A stretch of DNA of 20,731 nt from Burkholderiaceae bacterium (GCA_947374315.1 CANCBK010000027.1:1-20731); one strand, 5' to 3'; positions 8,567 through 15,810 are shown, counted from the stretch's first letter. Numbers and translations are program-made. Notes: generated from the sequence alone by a model not told the origin.

Positions 8567-9682
8567 TTAATCCGATGCAGAACCAGGACGCGCCGCCGGT
8601 ATTGGCGGTACAGAATGCTTCACATCACCGCATTGAGCGCGATGGCGCAAAGCATGGTCCATTAGCACCAAAGCCAGCATTGCTTCAGCTATCGGCGTTG
8701 CACGAATGCCAACGCAAGGATCATGGCGACCTTTAGTTTGCACGGTAATTGGCTTGCCATCTAAATCAATAGATTCTTTTGGACTCAAAATACTAGAGGT
8801 CGGTTTGATCGCAATAGAAACGCGCAAGTCCTGACCGCTGCTAATACCGCCTAAAGTGCCGCCCGCATTATTGCTAGCAAAACCATCGGGATAAAGTTCA
8901 TCACCATGCTCGCTACCGCGCTGTGCCACAGACTTAAATCCAGCACCGATTTCAACACCCTTCACTGCGTTGATGCCCATCATGGCATGCGCAATATCCG
9001 CATCCAATTTATCAAATAGAGGCTCACCCAATCCAACCGGCACATTACGCGCCCGCACCTCAATCTTTGCCCCACAAGAATCCCCTGCTTTGCGCAGTGC
9101 ATCCATATAGGTTTCGAGTTGAGGAACGATATCGGCATTGGCAGCAAAGAAGGGGTTGCCCTCGATGAGCCCCGCATCCTTAAAAGGAATCTCAATTTCA
9201 CCAAGCTGACTCATATAGCCATAGAACTCGGTACCGTATTGTTCTTTAAGCCACTTCTTCGCAATTGCTGCTGCCGCTACTACCGGAGCAGTCAAGCGCG
9301 CAGAAGAACGACCGCCACCACGGGGATCACGCAAACCATATTTGTAGTGATATGCATAATCGGCATGGCCCGGCCTAAATGTTTGCAAAATATTGCCGTA
9401 ATCTTGGCTGCGTTGATCGGTATTTCGAATCAAGAGGCCGATGGGAGCACCCGTTGTTTTGCCTTCGTAGGTGCCAGACAAAATTTCTACTCTATCTGCC
9501 TCTTGGCGTTGCGTGACATGTCGAGATGTGCCAGGCTTGCGACGATCTAGATCGATCTGTAAATCTGCCTCACATAATGCCATTCCGGGAGGGCAACCAT
9601 CAACAACAGCGCCAATCGCGGGACCATGGGATTCACCAAAAGTGGTGACAGCAAAAAGAAGGCCTAATGTATTTCCTGACAT
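8567..9682 (-). CDS. aroC: Chorismate synthase
   Basis: AroC makes chorismate from EPSP using reduced FMN, the last step of the shikimate pathway. The start MSGNTLG and [12 protein letters not shown] at about residues 13-24 are the family's first signature. [14 protein letters not shown] and a later block with [13 protein letters not shown] near the C-terminus are also characteristic. The 371 residues are usual for bacterial AroC. The ATG has no clear Shine-Dalgarno and lies inside an inverted repeat (9675-9706). It is downstream of the CBS-domain gene by 67 bases and upstream of the MFS permease. Confidence 0.97.
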   Translation of the reverse strand: MSGNTLGLLFAVTTFGESHGPAIGAVVDGCPPGMALCEADLQIDLDRRKPGTSRHVTQRQEADRVEILSGTYEGKTTGAPIGLLIRNTDQRSQDYGNILQTFRPGHADYAYHYKYGLRDPRGGGRSSARLTAPVVAAAAIAKKWLKEQYGTEFYGYMSQLGEIEIPFKDAGLIEGNPFFAANADIVPQLETYMDALRKAGDSCGAKIEVRARNVPVGLGEPLFDKLDADIAHAMMGINAVKGVEIGAGFKSVAQRGSEHGDELYPDGFASNNAGGTLGGISSGQDLRVSIAIKPTSSILSPKESIDLDGKPITVQTKGRHDPCVGIRATPIAEAMLALVLMDHALRHRAQCGDVKHSVPPIPAARPGSASD

Positions 9683-9706
9683 AACGACATTATGTCATCT
9701 GTCAGG
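9675..9706 (-). promoter_or_regulatory. Inverted repeat enclosing the aroC start codon
   Basis: CCTGACA (9675-9681) and TGTCAGG (9700-9706) can pair as a 7-bp stem, and the aroC ATG (9682-9680) lies at its edge, partly within it. The loop contains a smaller GACAT/ATGTC repeat. It may limit ribosome access to aroC or be an operator. No regulator is evident, and chance cannot be ruled out for a stem this short. Confidence 0.35.
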
Positions 9707-9728
9707 GTCCTAGGAGCTAGATAGGACC
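9706..9728 (-). repeat. Inverted repeat between the CBS gene and aroC
   Basis: GGTCCTA (9706-9712) and TAGGACC (9722-9728) form a perfect 7-bp stem with a 9-base loop, directly next to the aroC start-codon hairpin. It lacks a T-run, so it is not a normal Rho-independent terminator. It may be an mRNA-stability or attenuation element. Confidence 0.35.
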
Positions 9729-9749
9729 AAGAAACCTATTTGGACACCC

Positions 9750-10205
9750 TTAGGAGGATGCTTTTTCAGCTTCTTCCGGCCAATCGCGGATATAGGCCTT
9801 GAGCATTGTGTTCTCAAAATCCTGAGCCTCAACCACGGATTTAGCCACGTCGTAAAAAGAAATGACGCCCATCAACATCTTTTGATCAATCACCGGCAAA
9901 TAACGGGCATGGTCGACCAGCATCATGCGACGCACTTCATCGATTTCTGTTTCCATATTGCAGGTCAGTGGCTTGGCATTCATGACACCCTTCACTTTCA
10001 GGTCATCTAATTTGCCATGATGCTTAGCCAATGCGGCAATCACCTCGCGAAAAGTCAGGATACCAACGAGATTGTCGTACTCCATCACGACCAATGAACC
10101 AATGTCATGCTCGCTCATGACTAAGACAGCAGTCTGCAGTGCAGTTTCTGGCGCCACTGTGAATAGTGTGCTGCCCTTTACGCGCAAAATATCACAAACC
10201 TTCAT
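9750..10205 (-). CDS. CBS-domain pair protein
   Basis: A 151-residue protein made almost wholly of two CBS domains (about residues 8-62 and 73-130), joined by a short linker. Such Bateman modules bind adenine nucleotides (AMP, ATP, SAM or NAD) and act as energy or ionic sensors, usually on a partner protein. The repeats are visible as VSEHDIGSLVVM-like and HARYLPVIDQ-like segments, each followed by a G(V/I)(I/L)(S/T)F strand. The ATG has GGAGAC 5 bases upstream and a plausible promoter at 10238-10266. It is the first gene of a likely CBS-aroC-MFS unit. No partner enzyme can be named from the context. Confidence 0.88.
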   Translation of the reverse strand: MKVCDILRVKGSTLFTVAPETALQTAVLVMSEHDIGSLVVMEYDNLVGILTFREVIAALAKHHGKLDDLKVKGVMNAKPLTCNMETEIDEVRRMMLVDHARYLPVIDQKMLMGVISFYDVAKSVVEAQDFENTMLKAYIRDWPEEAEKASS

Positions 10206-10237
10206 TTAGTCTCCAGCAATGAGTTTCTTATTCATAC

Positions 10238-10266
10238 AATATATTCCCAAGCCCCCATAGAATCAA
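10238..10266 (-). promoter_or_regulatory. Candidate sigma-70 promoter for the CBS-aroC unit
   Basis: On the minus strand, TTGATT (10261-10266) and TATATT (10238-10243) are spaced by exactly 17 bases, about 33 bases before the CBS-protein ATG. The -10 box matches 5 of 6 and the -35 box 4 of 6. This supports a transcript that starts after brkB rather than within it. Confidence 0.45.
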
Positions 10267-10283
10267 GGGTCAAAAGCGATATT

Positions 10284-11144
10284 TCAGTAACGAATAACCC
10301 TAACTACCCCACTGCGGATGCTGGGTAGGTTGGCAACTAAAACCGCCCCGGCCAAGGTAATCCACCAAGTGAGGTAAATCCAAGTCAGCGCTAAAGGGAA
10401 GATCGCAAAGGCGCCATAGACAGTCTTATAAAAAGCGACATTCGTCAAAAATAACCCAAACCCAAACTTCATGATCTCAAAGGCCATCGCAGCAAAAACC
10501 GCACCGCTAAATGCATCGCCCCATTGAACTTCGGAATAGGGAAGGATCTTATAGACCACTGAAAATACCGCCATCGCCAACACAACAGGCACAACGGTTG
10601 CCACTAGGCTCAAGCCAAAACTAAGCGCCTCAGTCCACCCCTCTGCCGCACTAAAGAGCAGGCCACTCAAATAGGTTCCGACACCCAGCAGAATTGGACC
10701 CAAAATAGTTGCCGCTGAATAGATCGCGACTTTCTTGAAGATCGGACGTTTTTTACTAACCCGAAAGATTTGATTAAAAGCACTCTCAATGACCGCCATG
10801 GTCATGATGGTAGTGATCACTAGGCCAAATAAACCCATCAAGGTTAATCCCTTAGCCTGGGATGAAAATTGATCTAAGTAATTAAAGACTTGCTGGTTTA
10901 GTCCACCAGGCATATAGGTATCTAGCAACCAACCCTGAAAGGCGTACTTAATGCGAATGACGCTAGGCAGGTAGCCAATCAAAATAGAGGCTACAGTCAA
11001 CATAGGGACTAGAGCGAGCGTAGTCGTAAAGGCCAGACTCGCCGCAACTTGCTTCAGATTTTGACCGCGATTGCGCTCCCAGATCTCTTTTCCTAGAGCG
11101 AGCCATAATTGAGGATTCTGAATGAGGCGCATCGCCCATATCAT
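10284..11144 (-). CDS. YihY/BrkB-family inner membrane protein
   Basis: An integral membrane protein of 286 residues with about six hydrophobic segments. The N-terminal segment NLKQVAASLAFTTTLALVPM (about residues 29-48), with its alanine/threonine-rich first helix, and the late LALTWIYLTWWITLAGA segment are typical of the YihY/BrkB (formerly RNase BN) family. The family was once mis-assigned as a ribonuclease. Its true role is unsettled, with transport proposed. Two starts are possible, at 11144 and four codons later at 11132, neither with a strong ribosome site. Only 18 bases separate the first from the divergent wrbA start, so the promoters must overlap the coding ends. Confidence 0.88.
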   Translation of the reverse strand: MIWAMRLIQNPQLWLALGKEIWERNRGQNLKQVAASLAFTTTLALVPMLTVASILIGYLPSVIRIKYAFQGWLLDTYMPGGLNQQVFNYLDQFSSQAKGLTLMGLFGLVITTIMTMAVIESAFNQIFRVSKKRPIFKKVAIYSAATILGPILLGVGTYLSGLLFSAAEGWTEALSFGLSLVATVVPVVLAMAVFSVVYKILPYSEVQWGDAFSGAVFAAMAFEIMKFGFGLFLTNVAFYKTVYGAFAIFPLALTWIYLTWWITLAGAVLVANLPSIRSGVVRVIRY

Positions 11145-11162
11145 AAGAGATTAGAGAACAAT

Positions 11163-11765
11163 ATGAGCCAATCCGATATATTAGTTTTGTACTACTCCCG
11201 TAACGGCGCAACCCGAGACTTAGCTCGCCTCATTGCCGAAGGTATTGAAAGTGTTCCAGGCATCAATGCCAGGCTACGCACCGTACCCCCAATCTCCGCC
11301 GTTTGCGAAGCCACGGAACCAGCGGTGCCATCAGATGGTGCGCCCTATGCCGAGTGTATAGATCTGCAAGAATGCATTGGCCTAGCCCTAGGTTCGCCAA
11401 CTCGCTTTGGCAATATGGCCGCCCCAATGAAGTATTTCTGGGATGGTAGCGCTTCAGAATGGCTCAATGGCGCCCTCATTGGCAAGCCCGCCTGCGTCTT
11501 TACCAGCACTGGGAGCCTGCATGGCGGTCAAGAAAGCACCCTACTCACCATGATGATTCCCCTGCTTCACCACGGCATGATGATCATGGGTCTACCCTAT
11601 AGCGAATCTGATCTGATGAGCACTTCTACAGGCGGCAGTCCCTATGGCCTGACTCACCTCGCACACAGCGATGGTCGGACGCCGGTTAGCGCTGAAGAGC
11701 AACGCCTAGCCATAGCCCAAGGCAAGCGCTTAGCGCAAACCGCACTTAAACTTATTCAGAGGTAG
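11163..11765 (+). CDS. wrbA: WrbA-type NAD(P)H:quinone oxidoreductase
   Basis: A flavodoxin-fold FMN enzyme that reduces quinones by two electrons and so protects against redox cycling. The FMN phosphate loop YYSRNGATRDLA lies near residues 10-21. GSPTRFGNMAAPMKYFWD (about 78-95) and TSTGSLHGGQEST (about 113-125) are WrbA signatures. I chose the ATG at 11163 (200 residues) over an upstream in-frame ATG at 11109, because the upstream codons overlap brkB and add a non-family N-terminus. It is followed after 3 bases by the DUF2069 gene. A WrbA-DUF2069 pair is common in betaproteobacteria, as I recall it. Length matches the roughly 198-residue family. Confidence 0.93.
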   Translation: MSQSDILVLYYSRNGATRDLARLIAEGIESVPGINARLRTVPPISAVCEATEPAVPSDGAPYAECIDLQECIGLALGSPTRFGNMAAPMKYFWDGSASEWLNGALIGKPACVFTSTGSLHGGQESTLLTMMIPLLHHGMMIMGLPYSESDLMSTSTGGSPYGLTHLAHSDGRTPVSAEEQRLAIAQGKRLAQTALKLIQR

Positions 11766-11768
11766 GCA

Positions 11769-12167
11769 ATGTTTAAAAACTGGCTCTCTAAAAACCCTTA
11801 CCAGCTCATTGCAACCGCTGCTTTTGCTGACCTCTTCATTCTGTGCGTTTCTTGGGAATGGTTCATCTCCCCGCTCAGGCCAGGCGGCTCCTGGCTCATT
11901 CTTAAAGGCATTCCCCTGCTATTTGCCATTCCGGGCCTCTGGAAAGGCAAGATTTACACCATGCAGTGGGCTTCCATGCTGGTCTTGCTCTACATCACTG
12001 AGGGCTTAGTACGTATCCTGGAAACTGGGGCCAATTTTTGGCTGGCCGCCCTAGAAACCGCCTTGGGAATGCTGGCATTTGCTTGCCTCCTCATCTTCCT
12101 CAAGCCCATTAAAGCCAGGGCTAAAGCCGCTAAAAAAGAGCGTGCAGCAGCAGAATTGCAAGGCTAA
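11769..12167 (+). CDS. DUF2069 family membrane protein
   Basis: A 132-residue protein with four hydrophobic segments (about 10-30, 40-55, 64-80, 86-108) and a very basic C-terminal tail rich in KAKAAKKE-like residues. Its composition, including LIATAAFADLFIL and LWKGKIYTMQWASMLVL, agrees with DUF2069. No biochemical role is known for that family. It starts 3 bases after the wrbA stop, with GAGGTAGG in the end of wrbA serving as the ribosome site, so the two are translationally linked. A role near the quinone-reducing WrbA at the membrane is only an inference from gene order. Confidence 0.82.
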   Translation: MFKNWLSKNPYQLIATAAFADLFILCVSWEWFISPLRPGGSWLILKGIPLLFAIPGLWKGKIYTMQWASMLVLLYITEGLVRILETGANFWLAALETALGMLAFACLLIFLKPIKARAKAAKKERAAAELQG

Positions 12168-12280
12168 AGGGCAAAAAACGATTCATTTGGGTTGATTTAG
12201 GCAATTTACTCAAAAAAATTACTGATTCTTGTCATCTCAGCCACTTTTCTAGGCGTTGTATGATCATGGAGGTGACAAAT

Positions 12281-12466
12281 ATGTCAACAAGACTCAAACG
12301 TTGGGCCCGCGCAATTCAAGAGATCGACTTATCCAAAAGCACGCCTGAGGTCGCTATAGGCTATTTGGATAGCAAATACCGCGATATCGCGTGGCGTTAT
12401 ATCCGAATTCTTGGCTTTGAACGCACTATCAGCTTTATGGCAAGCAATAACTTTCATCCAGAGTAA
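12281..12466 (+). CDS. Small hypothetical protein, 61 residues
   Basis: I do not recognise this protein. The ATG at 12281 has a near-perfect Shine-Dalgarno, GGAGGTGA at 12268-12275, with good spacing. An upstream in-frame ATG at 12260 precedes that site and is rejected. The product is basic at the N-terminus (MSTRLKRWARAI), has a mixed helical middle and ends NNFHPE. It has no signal peptide and no clear membrane segment. A strong terminator follows 14 bases after the stop, so it is probably a single-gene transcript. The 113-base gap after the DUF2069 gene is AT-rich and could hold its promoter, but I see no clean boxes. Confidence 0.75.
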   Translation: MSTRLKRWARAIQEIDLSKSTPEVAIGYLDSKYRDIAWRYIRILGFERTISFMASNNFHPE

Positions 12467-12480
12467 TTGCAGTCATGTAC

Positions 12481-12515
12481 AAAAACCCCGGAAGAAGTAT
12501 CTATCCGGGGTTTTT
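12481..12515. terminator. Bidirectional Rho-independent terminator
   Basis: AAAAACCCCGG (12481-12491) and CCGGGGTTTTT (12505-12515) form a perfect inverted repeat with a 13-base loop. T-runs follow the stem on both strands. It lies between the convergent 61-residue gene and the rhodanese gene and should end both transcripts. Confidence 0.93.
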
Positions 12516-12543
12516 AACTTAAATTTCACCCAATCATCTCTGA

Positions 12544-13545
12544 TCAGTTATTTTTCGCCTTTAAGGCTTCTTCTAGCAGGCTTATCTTGTTTTGCATGAC
12601 CGCCATCTTCGCATTCAATGCGCCGACATTTAAGAATGTTTCGTCCGCAACCTGCGCCTTGAGGTTATTCCCCCATCCCAACCAAGAAGAGTCATAGACC
12701 TTCACCTTCTTAAATCCCAGATTTTTTAATACCACAGCGGTTTCCGAAGCGCGAACACCGCTCTGGCAATACACCACAGTCTCTTGATCTGGATCTAGGC
12801 TTGAATATAGCCTCTTCAAATCTGTCTGACTTTTTAATGCCATCCCTGAGTTGTCGGCAACTTGCTTTTTGCTAAGCTTGATAGATGCATCGGGGTCCTG
12901 CCAATTGCTCTCGAAAGGAATATTGATCGCATGAGGAATATGTCCACCACGAATGGCGCGGACATCTTTTCCAGAGAATTCATCGGGGGTTCTGGCATCA
13001 ACAATTTGGATGGATTTAGATTGCATCATCCTTAACATTTCCTCATTTGTTACAACCAGCTGAGGCTGGGGCACAAGAATAACGGAGACCAATGGCAAAC
13101 TTGTACGCTCACTTTGAATCGGTAGCCCAGCGGACTTCCAAGCATCGATTCCATCGTGATAGATTTCGGCTTGTTTTCCGCCAAAATAGTTCACGGTATA
13201 AAGACCAAAATAAACATAGGGATTTCCCCGCGAACCATAAACCACAATATCTCGGTTTACATCGAGACCAGCCCCATTAAAAATAGCCTGAATCTTCTCG
13301 GTGGCAATGTAATCCTCTTTGTTAGCATCTCTGAGAACGCTACCGACATCACCGATATTGATTGCACCCGGAATATGCCCTTCTAGATAACTCTTTTCAT
13401 CACGTACATCCCAAATAATTGCACCACGAGCGAGCGCTTGTTGCACTTGCTCCGTCTGAATAATGGCATCATTTTTTTGCGCGATACCCAATGAACTGAT
13501 GAGCAATAAACTCAGCGGAAGCAGGTATTTTATGAAATGCATCAT
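12544..13545 (-). CDS. Exported two-domain rhodanese (sulfurtransferase)
   Basis: A 333-residue protein with an N-terminal signal peptide (about residues 1-22, LLISSLGIAQ), so periplasmic. Two rhodanese domains follow: about 27-145 and 160-298. The second has the catalytic loop CQSGVRA with C260, the persulfide-forming cysteine. In the first the equivalent position is glycine (G104 in VVYGSRGNP), so that domain is inactive, as in many two-domain thiosulfate or 3-mercaptopyruvate sulfurtransferases. The last 30 residues form a short predicted helix, possibly a coiled coil (MAVMQNKISLLEEALKAK). The sulfur donor and acceptor are unknown. The start MM has no strong ribosome site. It ends at the shared terminator and is divergent from the histone-like gene. 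Confidence 0.9.
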   Translation of the reverse strand: MMHFIKYLLPLSLLLISSLGIAQKNDAIIQTEQVQQALARGAIIWDVRDEKSYLEGHIPGAINIGDVGSVLRDANKEDYIATEKIQAIFNGAGLDVNRDIVVYGSRGNPYVYFGLYTVNYFGGKQAEIYHDGIDAWKSAGLPIQSERTSLPLVSVILVPQPQLVVTNEEMLRMMQSKSIQIVDARTPDEFSGKDVRAIRGGHIPHAINIPFESNWQDPDASIKLSKKQVADNSGMALKSQTDLKRLYSSLDPDQETVVYCQSGVRASETAVVLKNLGFKKVKVYDSSWLGWGNNLKAQVADETFLNVGALNAKMAVMQNKISLLEEALKAKNN

Positions 13546-13716
13546 TTGGGGGCTTTCTGATAATAATTAAGATAACCGCCAAATATTAACGCGATATTCT
13601 TGCGTCACGTGAAATACTTAAAAATCAATGGCTCCCTAATAAGAAGCAGAATATCGAAATGACAATTTTAGAAAAACTGAATTCCAATTAAATGTAGCTT
13701 CGACTGTCACAATCGC

Positions 13717-13745
13717 TTGAAAAGCAGCTCAAGAAAACGTACGAT
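13717..13745 (+). promoter_or_regulatory. Candidate sigma-70 promoter for the histone-like/ppk2 pair
   Basis: TTGAAA (13717-13722) and TACGAT (13740-13745) are 17 bases apart, about 64 bases before the GTG start. The -35 box matches 5 of 6, the -10 box 4 of 6. A second AT-rich stretch, TATAAAGATATAAAAA (from 13769), is another possible melting region. Confidence 0.35.
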
Positions 13746-13808
13746 GAATGGCTAAGTAGCACAAGCTATAAAGATATAAAAAATAACACTTCTTTAAAGG
13801 AATGCACC

Positions 13809-14099
13809 GTGAGCCAGAAAAAACTAGTAAAACAATTATTAAAGAAATTAGACAAGCTAGAAGCCGATAGAGAGAAGTTGATTGATAAGTTAACAAAAGC
13901 GCTAGACAAGTTAGAGAAAAAAGCTCCCGCTAAGAAAGTGGCCGCCAAGAAGGTCCCCGCTAAAAAAGTGCCCGCGAAAAAAATTGCAGCTAAGAAGGCT
14001 CCAGCTAAAAAGGTCGCGGCAAAGAAAGTTGTCGCCAAAAAAGCTCCCGCTAAAAAAGTAGCAGCAAAGAAAACGGCTCCAGCAACCAGCGCTCAATAA
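13809..14099 (+). CDS. Lysine/alanine-repeat histone H1-like protein
   Basis: A 96-residue, very basic protein. Residues 5-36 form a predicted amphipathic coiled coil with a/d positions L10, L14, L17, R21, L24, L28, A31 and L35. Residues 37-91 are eleven pentapeptides of the form KKxxA (KKAPA, KKVAA, KKVPA and so on), like eukaryotic H1 tails and bacterial AlgP or Hc proteins. It should bind DNA or another polyanion and oligomerise by the coil. The start is GTG with AAAGGA 7 bases upstream. The ATG at 13802 is out of frame. The frame stays open upstream to a TAG at 13695 but offers no ATG. It precedes ppk2 by 27 bases, so polyphosphate or nucleoid binding is the natural guess. A PHA-granule (PhaF-like) role is the main alternative. 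Confidence 0.87.
   Translation: MSQKKLVKQLLKKLDKLEADREKLIDKLTKALDKLEKKAPAKKVAAKKVPAKKVPAKKIAAKKAPAKKVAAKKVVAKKAPAKKVAAKKTAPATSAQ
13917..14081 (+). repeat. 15-base coding repeat, eleven units of KKxxA
   Basis: Eleven in-frame 15-base units encode KKxxA pentapeptides. Synonymous positions differ between units (AAA/AAG, GCT/GCC/GCA/GCG), so the array looks old and kept by selection on the peptide rather than by recent slippage. Repeat number may still vary between strains. Confidence 0.85.
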
Positions 14100-14126
14100 T
14101 TATTAAGCGGTGAGCAAAGGCTGCCC

Positions 14127-14900
14127 ATGAGTAAATCCATCATCTCGGAAAAGACTTATGAGGCAGACTTACGCCCACTTCAAATAGAGCTAGTAAAGCT
14201 TCAACGCCATATTATCCAAAGTGGCAATCGCCTTCTGGTAATCCTCGAGGGACGAGATACGGCAGGCAAAGACGGAACCATCAAAAGCATCACGGAGCAT
14301 TTAAGTCCCAGAGATACTAGGTCTGTAGCGCTCAATAAGCCCTCATTACGAGAAGAAGGTGAATGGTATTTTCAAAGATATGTGGCAGAGCTACCCACTG
14401 CTGGTGAATTCGTACTGTTCAATCGCAGTTGGTATAACCGGGCTGGCGTTGAAAGAGTGATGGGTTTTTGTACCGATGAGCAATATAAGCAATTCATGGC
14501 CACTGTTAATGATTTTGAATCCCTGCTGGTCGGATCGAAAATCCAACTCATTAAGTACTATCTGGATATCACAAAGGAGGAGCAAGCAATTCGCCTTAAG
14601 GCTCGCGCTACAGACCCACTAAAGCAGTGGAAAATTAGCCCCATTGATCAGCAGGCGCAAAAAAAGTGGAATGATTACTCAACAGCCCGAGACCAAATGC
14701 TTAAACATACCAACTCGCTAGATGCACCGTGGATCGTAATTAGCGCGAATGATAAAAAGATTGCGCACCTGAATCTACTTAAGCACCTGCTGTTACGAGT
14801 GAATTACCCCGGGAAAGATAAAAAGATATTAAAGATTGATCCCAAGATAGTCTTAACCTGGCCAGCCAATTCTAAAAAGCTGCCCAAGTTATCCAAGTAA
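14127..14900 (+). CDS. ppk2: PPK2-family polyphosphate kinase
   Basis: PPK2 enzymes move phosphate between polyphosphate and nucleotides, mostly making NTP or NDP from polyphosphate. The 257 residues form one P-loop kinase domain: Walker A EGRDTAGKDG at 41-50, the Walker B-like block FNRSWYNRAGVERVMGFC from 98, and a lid segment RATDPLKQWKISPID at about 170-184. The Walker B position often seen as Asp is Asn here (N99). I cannot say whether this is normal for its class. Length fits one-domain class I enzymes, often ADP- or GDP-preferring. It lies 27 bases after the histone-like gene on the same strand, and its stop is only 5 bases from that of the convergent dehalogenase. Confidence 0.93.
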   Translation: MSKSIISEKTYEADLRPLQIELVKLQRHIIQSGNRLLVILEGRDTAGKDGTIKSITEHLSPRDTRSVALNKPSLREEGEWYFQRYVAELPTAGEFVLFNRSWYNRAGVERVMGFCTDEQYKQFMATVNDFESLLVGSKIQLIKYYLDITKEEQAIRLKARATDPLKQWKISPIDQQAQKKWNDYSTARDQMLKHTNSLDAPWIVISANDKKIAHLNLLKHLLLRVNYPGKDKKILKIDPKIVLTWPANSKKLPKLSK

Positions 14901-14905
14901 ATCAA

Positions 14906-15799
14906 TTAGGCAAAAAATAACTCCGCTTCAGCAAGAAGCTCCTGTGGAAGCTCTTCAGGAATGTAGTGGCCACAAGGCAGCGCTCTCCCAGAAACATTCA
15001 CCGCCACCCTTTTCCAATCCTCCACTGGTGAAAAACATTTAGCCACTAGGCCATGTTCACCCCAAAGAACTCGCATCGGCATTGTCAATTTCTTACCAAG
15101 CTCTCGATCAGCTCGATCATGGATTAAGTCGATGGAGGCTGCAGCGCGATAGTCTTCACACATCGCATGCATTGAATTTGGATTGCTGGCGCCAGCAAGA
15201 TACTCAGCCCAACATAGTGGATCAAAAATGCCAGTGCCAGCATGTCGGCCCATATGGTTTTTGAGCCAAAATTCTGGATTCGCACCTATCAGGGTCTCAG
15301 GAACTGGATGAGGTTGTATTAAGAAAAACCAATGCCAATAACCTTTGGCAAATTCCATTGTTGTGTTCTCGTACATGGTGAGCGTAGGGGAAATATCCAA
15401 CACCATTAAACGCTCAACACTTTCAGGAAAATCCATAGCCAAGCGATGTGACACGCGACCGCCCCGATCATGCCCTAGTAGAAAGAATTTTTGATGCCCA
15501 AGGGCCTGCATTACGGCATGCTGATCAGCAGCCATCGCTCTTTTTGAGTAACTTGAATGATCACCTGCACCCAAAGGCTTGGATGAAGCGCCATATCCAC
15601 GAAGATCGGCGACAACTACAGAAAATCGTTTTGCTAATTCAGGTGCGATGCGATGCCAAATAGCTTTGGTTTGAGGGAAGCCATGGAGCAAAAGCAAGGC
15701 TGGCCCTGAGCCAGCTGTCTGACAGGAAATATCTATGGGGCCATCTGCCGAAGGCACTGTAACGATGGACTCTTTAAAACCTTTAATAACAAAAGACAT
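14906..15799 (-). CDS. Haloacetate (fluoroacetate-type) dehalogenase
   Basis: An alpha/beta hydrolase of 297 residues that should hydrolyse haloacetates, releasing halide and glycolate. The nucleophile is Asp, not Ser: GHDRGGR places D111, with R112 and R115 for the carboxylate. The acid is D135 (VLDIS), the base H278 (CGHYIPEE), and the halide pocket is H156, W157 (YWHWFFL) and probably Y217 (CEDYRA). These match, within two residues, the known fluoroacetate dehalogenase set D110/R111/R114/D134/H155/W156/Y219/H280. The ATG at 15799 is preferred to an in-frame TTG four codons upstream, since GGGATATGAG precedes it as a ribosome site. There is no signal peptide, so it is cytoplasmic. Epoxide hydrolases share the fold, but they use two tyrosines and lack this Arg pair. 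Confidence 0.9.
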   Translation of the reverse strand: MSFVIKGFKESIVTVPSADGPIDISCQTAGSGPALLLLHGFPQTKAIWHRIAPELAKRFSVVVADLRGYGASSKPLGAGDHSSYSKRAMAADQHAVMQALGHQKFFLLGHDRGGRVSHRLAMDFPESVERLMVLDISPTLTMYENTTMEFAKGYWHWFFLIQPHPVPETLIGANPEFWLKNHMGRHAGTGIFDPLCWAEYLAGASNPNSMHAMCEDYRAAASIDLIHDRADRELGKKLTMPMRVLWGEHGLVAKCFSPVEDWKRVAVNVSGRALPCGHYIPEELPQELLAEAELFFA

Positions 15800-15810
15800 C
15801 TCATATCCCA

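Noticed and set aside
9119..9550. 143-codon plus-strand frame within aroC
   Set aside because: It is wholly inside the well-supported aroC on the opposite strand, with no ribosome site and no domain look.
11109..11162. 18-residue N-terminal extension of WrbA
   Set aside because: It overlaps brkB and lacks family resemblance; the 11163 ATG gives the usual 200-residue length.
13766..14038. Antisense frame with FFAGTFLAG-type hydrophobic repeats
   Set aside because: It is the mirror of the KKxxA coding repeat on the other strand; the repeat makes both frames open. The plus-strand frame has the ribosome site and the operon context.
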